From Acetobacteraceae bacterium (lineage in GTDB: Bacteria > Pseudomonadota > Alphaproteobacteria > Acetobacterales > Acetobacteraceae): a stretch of DNA of 64,000 nt. Shown here piece by piece: positions 34,162 to 42,827 of this stretch (position 1 is its first letter; every line of letters begins with the position of its first letter). The position numbers and the translations under genes were made by a program. The stretch spans positions 492,470 to 556,469 of the forward strand of contig CANJLW010000001.1 of assembly GCA_947475245.1 (NCBI GenBank), written 5' to 3'. The notes beneath the pieces were generated by a model that worked only from the letters and a program-made list of their open reading frames with translations, ran no database searches and was not told where the DNA came from.

Positions 34162-35814
34162 ATGGCGGAACTAACCGGCTCGGAGATCATCGCGAAATGC
34201 CTCGCGAAGGAAGGGATCGCCGATCTCTTCTTCATCATGGGCGGCCCGATGCTGCTGGCGGAAGCCACCTGCATCAAGGAAGGCATCCGCATGATCGACG
34301 TCCGCCACGAGCAGGCGGCCGCGTTCGCGTGTCAGGCGTATAGCCGCCTGAAGCAAGTGCCGTCGGTCTGCATGGCCGCATCCGGCCCCGGCGTGACCAA
34401 TCTGGTCACCGGCCTGGCCAATGCCCTGGTCGATTGCTGCCCCGTCGTGGCCTTTGGCGGGTCCAGCCCGCTGAGCCAGTTCGGCCGGCAGGTGTTCCAG
34501 GAAATCGACCAGATCGAACTGATGCGCGGCTGCACCAAGCATGTCGATCGTCTGATCAACCTGAAGCGCATCCCGCAGCAGATCAACTTCGCACTGCAAA
34601 AGGCGATGACCGGCAAGCCCGGCCCCGTCTACATCGATTGCCCCGGCGACATGCTGTACCAAAAGATCGATGAGAATCTGGTCGATTGGTCCTATGCCGG
34701 ACGTCCGCTGGTTGACTCCCGTCCGCTGGGCGATCCCCGTCAGGTCGATGCCCTGGTCGCGGCGCTGAGCACCGCCAAGTCCCCGATCATCGTGTCCGGG
34801 TCCGGCGTGATCTGGTCGCGCGCCTGGGAAGAAATGCAGGCCTTCGTCGAGGCCGCCGGGATTCCGTTCTACACCACCCCGCAAGGCCGCGGCGTTGTGC
34901 CGGACGATCATCCCTATTCCTACATGACCATGCGTTCCGGCGCCTTCCGCGACGCCGATCTGATCATCGTTCTCGGCACCCGCATGAACTACATCATCGG
35001 TCATGCCTCTCCGCCGCGCTTTGGGCCCAACGCGACGATCGCCCGTATCGATATCGATTCGGTCGAAATCGCCACCGCCGCCCGTTACGTCGACATCCCC
35101 ATCGTCGGCGATTGCAAGGCCGTGCTTGGGCAGTTGCTTGAAGGCATCAAGGGCAAGGTCACTGTCGACACCTATGCCGCATGGCGCCAGAAGCTGGCCG
35201 ACGGGGAAGCGCAGAAGCGCAGCGCCGCCGGTGCCAACAAGTACGCGGAAGATGGCGACATCCATCCGATCCGCATGCTGGAAGAAGTCCGTGACTTCGC
35301 CAACCGCGACGCCATCCTGTGCGTCGACGGGCAGGAGACACTGAACTTTGGCCGTCAGACGATGCCGACCTTCTCTCCCGCGCATCGCCTGAACTCCGGC
35401 CCGTTCGGCACCATGGGCGTCGGCCTGCCGTTCGGCGTCGGCGCGAAAGTTGCCTGCCCGGATAAGCAGGTGATCGTCGTGCACGGCGACGGATCGATGG
35501 GCATGAACGCGATGGAAATGGACACCGCGATCCGCCACAAGATCCCGCTTTTGATCGTCATCAGCCTGAATGGCGGCTGGACCGGCGATCCGAAGCGTGA
35601 AAAGCCGGGCCGCGACCTCGGCTACATGCGCTACGACAAAATCTGCGAAGCGCTCGGCGGCTACGGTGAGTATGTGGACAAGCCGGAAGATATCCGCCCG
35701 GCGTTGGAACGCGCGCAGAAGAAAGTGGATGAGGGCATGGTCGCCCTGGTCAACGTGCGCACCGACTATCGCGCCCGCTTCTCCGGCGTGTCGTTCTCCG
35801 ACTACACCACCTAA
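34162..35814 (+). CDS. ThDP-dependent lyase, oxalyl-CoA decarboxylase / 2-hydroxyacyl-CoA lyase family
   Basis: A 550-residue thiamin-diphosphate enzyme. Domains: Pyr (about 1-165) with catalytic E50 in DVRHEQAAAF; central domain (about 190-320); PP domain (about 360-530) with the ThDP motif GDGSMGMNAMEMD and LNGG. In oxalyl-CoA decarboxylase a Tyr-Glu pair (120/121) contacts substrate; here that site reads F112-Q113-E114, as in human HACL1 (AFQEF). The MNYIIGHASPPRFGPN segment also recalls HACL1. So a 2-hydroxyacyl-CoA lyase, giving an aldehyde plus formyl-CoA, is at least as likely as oxalate decarboxylation. The upstream CoA-transferase would recycle formyl-CoA. AAAGGAG precedes the start, and a strong terminator follows. 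Confidence 0.83.
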   Translation: MAELTGSEIIAKCLAKEGIADLFFIMGGPMLLAEATCIKEGIRMIDVRHEQAAAFACQAYSRLKQVPSVCMAASGPGVTNLVTGLANALVDCCPVVAFGGSSPLSQFGRQVFQEIDQIELMRGCTKHVDRLINLKRIPQQINFALQKAMTGKPGPVYIDCPGDMLYQKIDENLVDWSYAGRPLVDSRPLGDPRQVDALVAALSTAKSPIIVSGSGVIWSRAWEEMQAFVEAAGIPFYTTPQGRGVVPDDHPYSYMTMRSGAFRDADLIIVLGTRMNYIIGHASPPRFGPNATIARIDIDSVEIATAARYVDIPIVGDCKAVLGQLLEGIKGKVTVDTYAAWRQKLADGEAQKRSAAGANKYAEDGDIHPIRMLEEVRDFANRDAILCVDGQETLNFGRQTMPTFSPAHRLNSGPFGTMGVGLPFGVGAKVACPDKQVIVVHGDGSMGMNAMEMDTAIRHKIPLLIVISLNGGWTGDPKREKPGRDLGYMRYDKICEALGGYGEYVDKPEDIRPALERAQKKVDEGMVALVNVRTDYRARFSGVSFSDYTT

Positions 35815-35830
35815 GACGGCGGTCTAAAGG

Positions 35831-35868
35831 AAAGGCCCGCGCATCGTATGATGGGCGGGCCTTTTTTT
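35831..35868 (+). terminator. Strong Rho-independent terminator after the ThDP lyase gene
   Basis: AAAGGCCCGC (35831-35840) pairs perfectly with GCGGGCCTTT (35855-35864) over a 14-base loop, and a run of seven T (35862-35868) follows. It is 16 bases past the lyase stop and marks the left border of the AT-rich GIY-YIG region. Confidence 0.92.
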
Positions 35869-35969
35869 GTCTGTGTTGGATTTGAGTAATTCAGAAAACA
35901 TTAGAAATAAGGCATTGTCCCTATCCGATTGGCATAGGAATGATGATCTAAAGTTGTGGCTCTTCTCTT

Positions 35970-36341
35970 TCAGCCGTTCCATTCCGGCTTTTTCTCATTG
36001 ATCCATTTGGCCTCCAACCTTATCAGCGGTTCGTCCTTAATCTCATCAAAATGGTAAACCCACACATCTATCGTCGTGCTGTCCGTCCACACCCGTTGTA
36101 TGGCGTGGTGAACCTTACGGAATTTGCGGGATGTTTCGGGAATAAGGGCACGGTTATAGGCACGAATTCGATGCTGAAGCGAAGTGGCCTTGCCAATGTA
36201 CCGGACTTGTCCCTCAACAACGAATGCATAGATTCCAGGGGTCCGTTCAAGGCGGACGAGGCGTTGTAGTTTTGTGTGAGGATTCGACCAATGACCTACA
36301 TGCCTGAATTGCGTCTCTATAAGCCAATCAATATCGGACAA
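35970..36341 (-). CDS. GIY-YIG nuclease-domain protein
   Basis: The 123-residue protein has a complete GIY-YIG core: GIY at 36-38, YIG at 48-50, Arg58/R60 in LQHRIRAY and E110 in RLEAKWINEK, the metal-binding Glu. It has no DNA-binding extra domain, so it resembles small stand-alone GIY-YIG proteins whose function is unknown. TTG 36341 is chosen as start because AGGAGA lies seven bases ahead and no in-frame ATG is near. The surroundings are AT-rich for this genome (21 G+C in the 60 bases from 35881), which points to recent acquisition. Confidence 0.8.
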   Translation of the reverse strand: MSDIDWLIETQFRHVGHWSNPHTKLQRLVRLERTPGIYAFVVEGQVRYIGKATSLQHRIRAYNRALIPETSRKFRKVHHAIQRVWTDSTTIDVWVYHFDEIKDEPLIRLEAKWINEKKPEWNG

Positions 36342-36361
36342 CCCATGATCTCCTCATGATG

Positions 36362-36397
36362 CACCACTCAGGCTATCATGTCGGAATTTGAGTGGTG
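36362..36397. repeat. Inverted repeat between the two cassette genes
   Basis: CACCACTCA (36362-36370) and TGAGTGGTG (36389-36397) are perfect 9-base arms with an 18-base loop that contains the stop codon of the upstream small gene. With no U-run on either side, it may be a regulatory hairpin, a weak terminator or a trace of how the segment was inserted. Confidence 0.6.
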
Positions 36398-36618
36398 TGC
36401 CAACCTAGGCGGGAATGGTCGTATCGAAGCCGCAATACGATGATTGCGTCCCATGGGTACGCCAGACCACCTACCTGCGCTACAACCACAGGCTCTAGTG
36501 TTGGCTCGTTGAGCACTTCATCACAATAGTCAGAATCGCCATCCTCTCTCCACGCCTTTTGATCGCGTTCAAAACATTGAACGTTGTTGTGTCTTGCGGC
36601 GATGCGGTCTATCGGCAC
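36376..36618 (-). CDS. Hypothetical small protein in the GIY-YIG cassette
   Basis: An 80-residue protein I do not recognise. It is rich in Asp, Glu, Arg and Trp, with an acidic middle (REDGDSDYCDEVLNEP) and a beta-like end (DAIIVLRLRYDHSRLGW). Start is GTG 36618, with GAGG eight bases before it. It lies 34 bases ahead of the GIY-YIG gene on the same strand, so the two likely share a transcript. Codon choice is less GC-rich than in neighbours. It could be an accessory or immunity-type partner, but nothing proves a function. The 156 bases to its right hold no clear gene. Confidence 0.5.
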   Translation of the reverse strand: MPIDRIAARHNNVQCFERDQKAWREDGDSDYCDEVLNEPTLEPVVVAQVGGLAYPWDAIIVLRLRYDHSRLGWHTTQIPT

Positions 36619-36774
36619 GTTTGGTTCCTCTCACCACGAAAATCGAGTGGCTGGTCCAGCGGCTCCGTGACCTTCTTCCCGTTGATCCTGAAACGTCCGA
36701 ACGGAATTCAGGCTATCACCTTGCCGAACTTCGGACACCGATTCGCCCAATACCAATCTCCAGCAGTTCCCGTT

Positions 36775-38790
36775 CTATTTGAAAAACCACTGCTCGGGGC
36801 GGGCGCTCCACGGTGGGCGGCAATGTTGAGAGATGCATAGACGTGACGGGATATTCTCCAGCTTCGTGCTGACGATGCGTGTTCCCTGACTGCCGGGGGC
36901 CTGACCGACCAGACCGATCTGGTATTTCTGCTCCGCCATGATCCGCCAGATTTCCTGGGCGGACGCGTTGCGCTCCGCTTCCGGCTGGCTGGATGCACCG
37001 CGCATCAACTCGAAAACGCGCAATAGTTCGGGCTGCTCCGGCTTCAGGCCGGTTGTCCCGCCGGACGTATAGAACTGCGCGTAACCGCTGCCCATCAGGC
37101 TGCCGGACGGATCGACCGGCACGGCCAGGATCGGATAAAGAAACAGGCTCTCCGACCCGCTGTTGGAGAAGATCACCATCTGGTGCTGATCGTTCCGAAT
37201 CCGCGTAAAGAACAACGCGCGTTCCAACAGTTTCAGATCGGCGGAAATGCCGATGGCGCGCCATTGCTGGATCACCATTTCCGCCTGCTGCGGCCATGTC
37301 GGGTTCAGTGTCTGCGCGACGTCGATCTGGATGCGCAGACGCTCTCCGTTATCCGTCCGCAGGCGGTAGCCCTCGCGATCCTTCTTGGTCAGCCCGATCG
37401 CGTCGAGCATCTTGTTCGCGCGGGCGGGATCGTAGTTCGACCACTTGGCGATCCACTCCTTACCCGGACTTTCCGGCATCACTTCCGAAGGCACGCCGGA
37501 GCCGGGGGTGAACAACCCCAACCAGAAAGCTTCGTTAAGCTGATCGCGGTCGATGGCGATGGACAGTGCCCGTCTGAACTCCGGATTGGCGAACCACTTC
37601 GCCAGTTCGGCGTCCGCGCGATAGGACATGTTGAAGACAAGCTGGGAGTCGCTGCCGTTGAAGCCGACGTCGATGTGCACGCGGTACTTGCCGCGTTCGG
37701 CGTTTTCCAGGAACACCGGCAGCTTGGCGATGTCCAGGAACCGCTCCTGCACATCGTACTCGCCGGCGATGGCGCGCAGGTTCACGACTTCCGGATTTTC
37801 CGCCAGCGACATCTGCACCCGGTCGATATAGGGCAGTTGGTTGCCGGCGGTATCGACCTCGTAGAAGTACGGGTTGCGTTCCAGCATCCAGGTTTGCGTA
37901 TTGATCGGCTGGGTCATCTTCCAGGCGGCCACGGTCGGCAAGTCGACGTTCAGCCGCCAGTCGGAACGGTAGCGAAAATACTGCACCCAATTGGCATAAC
38001 CGGCCGCCTTTGCTTCGGCATTAAGCGCATCGGTCGCGCCATCCTTCGGGATGAACCGCCGCAGGTAGTGGGCCGGGGCATAGGTGCCGAACGCCAGACC
38101 GTCGGACTGCATCCGCGACGGTCCGCCGCCGACCTGTGAGTCGCCGCCGAGCAGTTTGGGGAACAGGAAGTGGGGGTTCTCGAACTCAAACGCGACGGTG
38201 GTCTCGTCGACTTTCACCACGCGCCCCTGCTTGCCGCCGGAAGCCATGTCCGGCGCGGGGGAGGGGACGAGTTCCTTGTTCAGGTACATCTCCTGATACC
38301 AGAACACGAAGTCGTCGGCGGTGAACGGTGCGCCGTCGGACCACTTCATGCCCTTGCGCAGGAACAACGTCGTACGGCGACCGTCGGCGGAAATTTCGTA
38401 GCCTTTCGCCACTTGCGGCATAAGCTGCGTGCCGGTGACGTCCCAGAACAGCGGCTTGTCGCCGGATCGAATGCGGTTGCCGTTCTCGGAATCGCCGGGC
38501 CCGAGGAAGGCCCGCTTCCAGGTGCCGCCGTATTTCCCCACCGAGCGCAGCGGCTCGATCACCAGCGGTTCGCTCGGCAGGCGCTGCTCGACCGGCGGTA
38601 ACTTGCCGGCCTTGACCAGGGCCGCGAGGTCCGGCGCTTCCTGGAAGGTCTTGGGCCGCAGCGACGGGTCCAGGACCAGCTTCGGGGCTTCCAGCGTTCC
38701 GACCAGGCCGGATTGACGCAACTCGGCGTGTTGTGCCGAGGCACCGACGGCCCATAACCCCAGGGCCAGGGAAAGGATCAGCGTGCGCAT
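36775..38790 (-). CDS. ABC transporter substrate-binding protein, peptide type (SBP family 5), copy 2
   Basis: This 671-residue periplasmic protein has a signal peptide (MRTLILSLALGLWAVGASAQ) and the family 5 peptide/nickel-binding fold, with FLRKGMKWSDGAPFTADDFVFWYQEM near residue 135-160 (given by ends only) and RRALSIAIDRDQLNEAFW near residue 400. It closely resembles the product of the gene just upstream and shares a C-terminus ending in QHCRxPWSAxPxQWFxK. ATG 38790 shares its A with the stop of the upstream copy (TAATG), so expression is tightly coupled. At over 670 residues it belongs to the long subgroup of such proteins. Ligand unknown. Confidence 0.88.
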   Translation of the reverse strand: MRTLILSLALGLWAVGASAQHAELRQSGLVGTLEAPKLVLDPSLRPKTFQEAPDLAALVKAGKLPPVEQRLPSEPLVIEPLRSVGKYGGTWKRAFLGPGDSENGNRIRSGDKPLFWDVTGTQLMPQVAKGYEISADGRRTTLFLRKGMKWSDGAPFTADDFVFWYQEMYLNKELVPSPAPDMASGGKQGRVVKVDETTVAFEFENPHFLFPKLLGGDSQVGGGPSRMQSDGLAFGTYAPAHYLRRFIPKDGATDALNAEAKAAGYANWVQYFRYRSDWRLNVDLPTVAAWKMTQPINTQTWMLERNPYFYEVDTAGNQLPYIDRVQMSLAENPEVVNLRAIAGEYDVQERFLDIAKLPVFLENAERGKYRVHIDVGFNGSDSQLVFNMSYRADAELAKWFANPEFRRALSIAIDRDQLNEAFWLGLFTPGSGVPSEVMPESPGKEWIAKWSNYDPARANKMLDAIGLTKKDREGYRLRTDNGERLRIQIDVAQTLNPTWPQQAEMVIQQWRAIGISADLKLLERALFFTRIRNDQHQMVIFSNSGSESLFLYPILAVPVDPSGSLMGSGYAQFYTSGGTTGLKPEQPELLRVFELMRGASSQPEAERNASAQEIWRIMAEQKYQIGLVGQAPGSQGTRIVSTKLENIPSRLCISQHCRPPWSARPEQWFFK

Positions 38791-40811
38791 TATTTGTAGA
38801 ACCACTGATAGGGATGCGCGCTCCACGGTGTGCGGCAATGCTGGGATGTGCAGACGCGCTCGGGCACGTTCTCCAGCTTCAGATTGACGACGCGCGTGCC
38901 CATGTAGTTGGGCGACAGGCCGACCAGGCCGATCGTCCAGACGTTATCGACCGCGAGCCGCCAGATTTCCTGCGCCGCCTTGGTGCGTTCGTCTTCGTGC
39001 ATGGAGCTTGCGCCGCGCAGCAGGTCGTACGCCTTCAACATTTCCGCCGATTCAGGCTTCATGCCCGTTGCGCCGTTGGAGGCATACCATTTCGCGTGTC
39101 CCGCGCCGCCCTGGCTCGACATCGGATCGACCGGCAAGGCGGGGCTCGGATACAGGTAAAGGCTTTCGGAACCGTTGTTGGAGAAGATGCTCATCTGATT
39201 GTCGTCGTTGCGCACGCGCGTATAGAACAGGCTGCGCTCCAGCAGCTTGGCGTCGGCTGCGATGCCGATGGCTTTCCACTGTTGGATGATCATTTCGGCC
39301 TGTTGCGGCCAGGTCGGCGTCAGGGTCTGCGCGACGTCGATCTGGATGCGCAGCATCTCGCCGTTGTCGGTGCGCAGTCGGAAGCCTTCTCGGTTCTTCT
39401 TGGTCAGGCCAATGGAGTCGAGAAGTTCGTTCGCTTTCTTGACGTTCAGTTCCATCCAGCGCAGCCGGTAATCCTTGCCGGGGCTTTCCGGAATGATATC
39501 CGCGGGGATCGGCGTGCTGATGACGCCAAGGCCGAGCCAGAAGGCGTCGTTGAGCTGGGAGCGGTCGATGCCGAGGGAGAGCGCGCGACGGAACTCGACC
39601 TTCTGGAACCACTTGCGGATTTCAGGATCGGTTTTGTAGGACAGGTTGAAGTAAAGCTGTGAGTCCGATCCGTTGAACCCCGGATCGAGCCGGACTCGGT
39701 AACCGCCGCGTTCCGCGTTTTCCAGGAAGACCGGCAGCTTCGCGAGATCGATGAAGCGTTCCATATAGTCGAACTCACCGGCGATGGCGCGCAGGTTGAT
39801 GACTTCCGGGTTCTCCGCCAGGGTCAGCTGTACTTTGTCGATATAGGGCAACTGGTTACCGGCGGTGTCCACGGCGTAGTAGTATGGGTTACGCTCCAAC
39901 ACCCAGGTCTGCTTGTTGATGGGGGAAGTCATTTTCCAGGCGGCCAGTGTCGGCACGTCGATGTTCAGCGACCAATCTGACTTGAACTGGAAATGCTGCA
40001 CCCAGTTGTTGTAGCCGGCGGCCTTGGCCTCGGCGTTCAATGCTTCGACGGAGCTGTACTTCGGCAGGAACTTCTTCAGGTAGTGTGCGGGCGCGTAGGG
40101 GCCGAGTTCGCGGCTGTCGGATTGCAGGCGCGACTGTCCGCCGCCGACCTGCGTATCGCCCGCCAGCATGCGGGGGAACAGGAAATACGGTTCGTCGAAG
40201 TCGAAGGCGACGGTGGTTTCGTCGATCTTGATGATGCGACCGGGCTTGCCGTTGACCGACAACTCCGGCGCGGGCGTCGGGACAAGGTCCTTGTTCGTGT
40301 TCATGTCCTCGGCCCAGAACACGAAATCGTCGGCGGTGAACGGTGACCCGTCCGACCACTTCATGCCCTTGCGCAGAAACAGCGTCGTGCGCTTGCCATC
40401 CGCGCTCAGCTCATACCCGCGCGCCACGCTCGGCATGATGCCGGTGCCGGCGGCATCCCAGAACAGCAGCTTATCCCCGGCGCGGATGCGGTTGCCGTTC
40501 TCGCGATCGCCAAGACCCAGGAAGCCGCGACGCCAGGTGCCGCCGTATTTGCCGACTTCACGCAGGGGCTTCACGACCATCGGTTCGGACGGCACACGCT
40601 TGTCGACCGATGGCAGCAATCCTGCCTTGACCTGTTCGGCGAGTTGCGGTGCCTCCTTGAACGTTTTTGGCCAGCGCGCGGGATCGCTGATGATCTCCGG
40701 CGCTTCCAGCTTTCCGATCAGGCCGGAATCCGCAAAGCCTGGGTTTTGGGCAAGGGCCGGGCTTAGCCACGTCGCCATCAAGGCGGTTGCTACGATCGCG
40801 AGACGTTTCAT
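38790..40811 (-). CDS. ABC transporter substrate-binding protein, peptide type (SBP family 5), copy 1
   Basis: A 673-residue periplasmic binding protein with signal peptide MKRLAIVATALMATWLSPALA. Family segments include LFLRKGMKWSDGSPFTADDF near residue 140 and RRALSLGIDRSQLNDAFW near 405. I chose ATG 40811, which has AAGGGGG seven bases upstream; a TTG six codons earlier lies within that ribosome site. It follows the second ATPase gene in the operon by ten bases and is coupled to the tandem paralogue. Proteins of this long type often bind oligopeptides, though sugars or opines are also known. Confidence 0.9.
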   Translation of the reverse strand: MKRLAIVATALMATWLSPALAQNPGFADSGLIGKLEAPEIISDPARWPKTFKEAPQLAEQVKAGLLPSVDKRVPSEPMVVKPLREVGKYGGTWRRGFLGLGDRENGNRIRAGDKLLFWDAAGTGIMPSVARGYELSADGKRTTLFLRKGMKWSDGSPFTADDFVFWAEDMNTNKDLVPTPAPELSVNGKPGRIIKIDETTVAFDFDEPYFLFPRMLAGDTQVGGGQSRLQSDSRELGPYAPAHYLKKFLPKYSSVEALNAEAKAAGYNNWVQHFQFKSDWSLNIDVPTLAAWKMTSPINKQTWVLERNPYYYAVDTAGNQLPYIDKVQLTLAENPEVINLRAIAGEFDYMERFIDLAKLPVFLENAERGGYRVRLDPGFNGSDSQLYFNLSYKTDPEIRKWFQKVEFRRALSLGIDRSQLNDAFWLGLGVISTPIPADIIPESPGKDYRLRWMELNVKKANELLDSIGLTKKNREGFRLRTDNGEMLRIQIDVAQTLTPTWPQQAEMIIQQWKAIGIAADAKLLERSLFYTRVRNDDNQMSIFSNNGSESLYLYPSPALPVDPMSSQGGAGHAKWYASNGATGMKPESAEMLKAYDLLRGASSMHEDERTKAAQEIWRLAVDNVWTIGLVGLSPNYMGTRVVNLKLENVPERVCTSQHCRTPWSAHPYQWFYK

Positions 40812-40821
40812 GGTTTCCCCC

Positions 40822-41820
40822 TTACGCAACGCCGGTCAGCGTCAGTTCCTCGGCGCGATGACACGCGCTCATGTGACCTGTGGTGGTTTCTCGCAGTTTG
40901 GGCACTTCGGTGCGGCAAAGATCGACCGCGAACGGACAACGCGGATGGAACGCGCAGCCGGGCGGCGGATTGGCTGGATCGGCGACCTCGCCCCGTGGTG
41001 CCGCGGCCTGATCGCGCAATTCCGGATCGGGTTTGGGCACCGCGGCCAGCAATGCTTCGGTGTAGGGATGTCTGGGGCGGCTGTACAGCGATCGGGTCGG
41101 CGCGATTTCCACGATGCGGCCGACATACATGACCGCGACGCGGTCGCTGACATGGCGGACCACGCCCAGATCGTGCGCGACGAACAGCATCGACAGGCCC
41201 AGGCGATCCTGCAAATCCAACAGCAGGTTGATGATCTGGGCCTGCACCGAAACATCGAGCGCGGAGACAGGTTCGTCCGCCACGACCAGTCGCGGATCAA
41301 GCGCCAGGGCGCGCGCGATGCCGATGCGCTGGCGTTGACCGCCGCTGAACGCGTGCGGAAAGCGGGTGCGGGCCGATTGCGGCAGCCCGACCAAATCCAG
41401 CAAAGCCCGCACCCGGGCCTCGCGTTCGACCGAACCGACGCCATTGACCGCCAGCGGTTCGGCAACGATGTCGCCGACCAACATGCGGGGGTTCAACGAC
41501 GAGTACGGGTCCTGGAAAATCATCTGGATATGCCGCCGCAGCGGGCGCAGCGCGCGCCGCGACAGCGGGGCCAGATCGACGACGGTGCCGTCTTGCGGAG
41601 AGAATCGGATCGCGCCCGACGTTGGCGGCAAGGCCCGCAGGATGCAGCGCGAAACCGTGGTCTTGCCGCAGCCGCTTTCGCCGACCAGGGCCAGCGTTTC
41701 GCCGCGCTCGATGGAGAAGCTGACATCCTGCACTGCCCGCACGCGACCGATTTCCCGTTGCAGCAGTCCGCCGCGTATCGGAAAACTCTTGTGCAGGCCT
41801 TCGACTTCCAGAACCTTCAT
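40822..41820 (-). CDS. Peptide-type ABC transporter ATP-binding protein (DppF/OppF)
   Basis: The 332-residue cytoplasmic ATPase has Walker [10 protein letters not shown] near residue 52, signature [16 protein letters not shown] near 155, Walker [13 protein letters not shown], and the C-terminal OppF/DppF oligopeptide-transporter extension with four Cys-type residues ([15 protein letters not shown]). I chose ATG 41820, which overlaps the stop of the other ATPase gene by four bases. It works with the partner ATPase and the two permeases of this operon. Confidence 0.93.
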   Translation of the reverse strand: MKVLEVEGLHKSFPIRGGLLQREIGRVRAVQDVSFSIERGETLALVGESGCGKTTVSRCILRALPPTSGAIRFSPQDGTVVDLAPLSRRALRPLRRHIQMIFQDPYSSLNPRMLVGDIVAEPLAVNGVGSVEREARVRALLDLVGLPQSARTRFPHAFSGGQRQRIGIARALALDPRLVVADEPVSALDVSVQAQIINLLLDLQDRLGLSMLFVAHDLGVVRHVSDRVAVMYVGRIVEIAPTRSLYSRPRHPYTEALLAAVPKPDPELRDQAAAPRGEVADPANPPPGCAFHPRCPFAVDLCRTEVPKLRETTTGHMSACHRAEELTLTGVA

Positions 41821-42827
41821 GCCGCACCTTCGTTCAGGAAGCACGCGGCGCCGGCTTCCAGCGGCGGGACGGGCCGCGGCGCGGACTGGTCACAGCGCCC
41901 GGCGATGACTTCGGGACAGCGCGGGTGAAAGGCGCATCCGCTGGGGCGTGCGCCGGGATGGGGAACCGTACCGCCGATGGTTGCGAGCCGATCGCGTGGT
42001 TCCGCCCGGATACTCGGCACCGATCGCAGCAGCGCGCGCGTGTAAGGGTGGCGCGGCCGAGCAAACAGGTCGCGGACGGGGGAGAACTCGGCGATGCGGC
42101 CGAGATACATGACGGCGACATCGTCGGCCATTTGCGCGATCACACCCATGTCGTGGGTAATCAACATCAGCGCGATCCCTTTGTCGCGTTGCAGCCGACG
42201 CAGCAACGCAAGGACCTGTGCCTGAGTCGTGACGTCCAACGCCGTCGTCGGTTCGTCCGCGATCAGGATTTGCGGATCAGCGGCCAGCGCCATCGCGATC
42301 CCGACCCGTTGGCGCAACCCGCCGCTGAGTTGGAAGGGATAGGCATCGACGCGGGATTCCGGCCGGGGAATGCCGACTTCCCCCAACAGTTCAATCGCGC
42401 GATTGCGCGCGTCGGCCTTCGACAGCTCGCGATGCGCCCGAATGGCTTCCACGATCTGATTGCCGACGGTGTAGTGAACGCTCAGCGCCGTCATTGGCTC
42501 CTGGAAGATCAGGCCGATGCGTCCGCCGCGCACGCCGCGCATGGTCTGGCTGTTGGGGTCCAGCGCCACCAGATCCTGCTGGCTCGACGTGCCGGGGTCC
42601 AACAGCACCTGGCCGCCGGTGACTTTGCCCGCGCGATCGAGGATGCCGAGGATGGCGCGGGCGGTGACGCTTTTGCCGCATCCGCTTTCGCCGACGACAC
42701 CCAGCACCCGACCGGCGTGCAGATCGAGGCTGACCCCGTCCAGCGCGCGCAACGTGCCGCGATCCCCGCCGAATTCGACGGCCAGATCGCGTACCGACAG
42801 AACATGCCGGCCCATGGACTCAACCAT
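41817..42827 (-). CDS. Peptide-type ABC transporter ATP-binding protein (DppD/OppD)
   Basis: A 336-residue ATPase with Walker [16 protein letters not shown] near residue 47, signature [16 protein letters not shown] near 160, Walker [13 protein letters not shown], and the oligopeptide-transporter tail [16 protein letters not shown]. It pairs with the DppF-type ATPase, with which it overlaps by four bases. The start could be ATG 42827, which overlaps the permease gene by eight bases, or ATG 42815; neither has a good ribosome site. It energises import through DppB/DppC. Confidence 0.92.
   Translation of the reverse strand: MVESMGRHVLSVRDLAVEFGGDRGTLRALDGVSLDLHAGRVLGVVGESGCGKSVTARAILGILDRAGKVTGGQVLLDPGTSSQQDLVALDPNSQTMRGVRGGRIGLIFQEPMTALSVHYTVGNQIVEAIRAHRELSKADARNRAIELLGEVGIPRPESRVDAYPFQLSGGLRQRVGIAMALAADPQILIADEPTTALDVTTQAQVLALLRRLQRDKGIALMLITHDMGVIAQMADDVAVMYLGRIAEFSPVRDLFARPRHPYTRALLRSVPSIRAEPRDRLATIGGTVPHPGARPSGCAFHPRCPEVIAGRCDQSAPRPVPPLEAGAACFLNEGAA

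Noticed and set aside
35970..36618. The GIY-YIG cassette as an anti-phage or restriction system
   Set aside because: There is no methyltransferase, helicase or specificity gene beside it, so a defence role has no support beyond the nuclease domain.
36594..36782. A plus-strand frame with a protein-like stretch (KIEWLVQRLRDLLPVDPETS) ending at the border of the AT-rich cassette
   Set aside because: It lacks a start with a ribosome site and matches no family I know. It may be the remnant of a gene, but the evidence is too thin to annotate.
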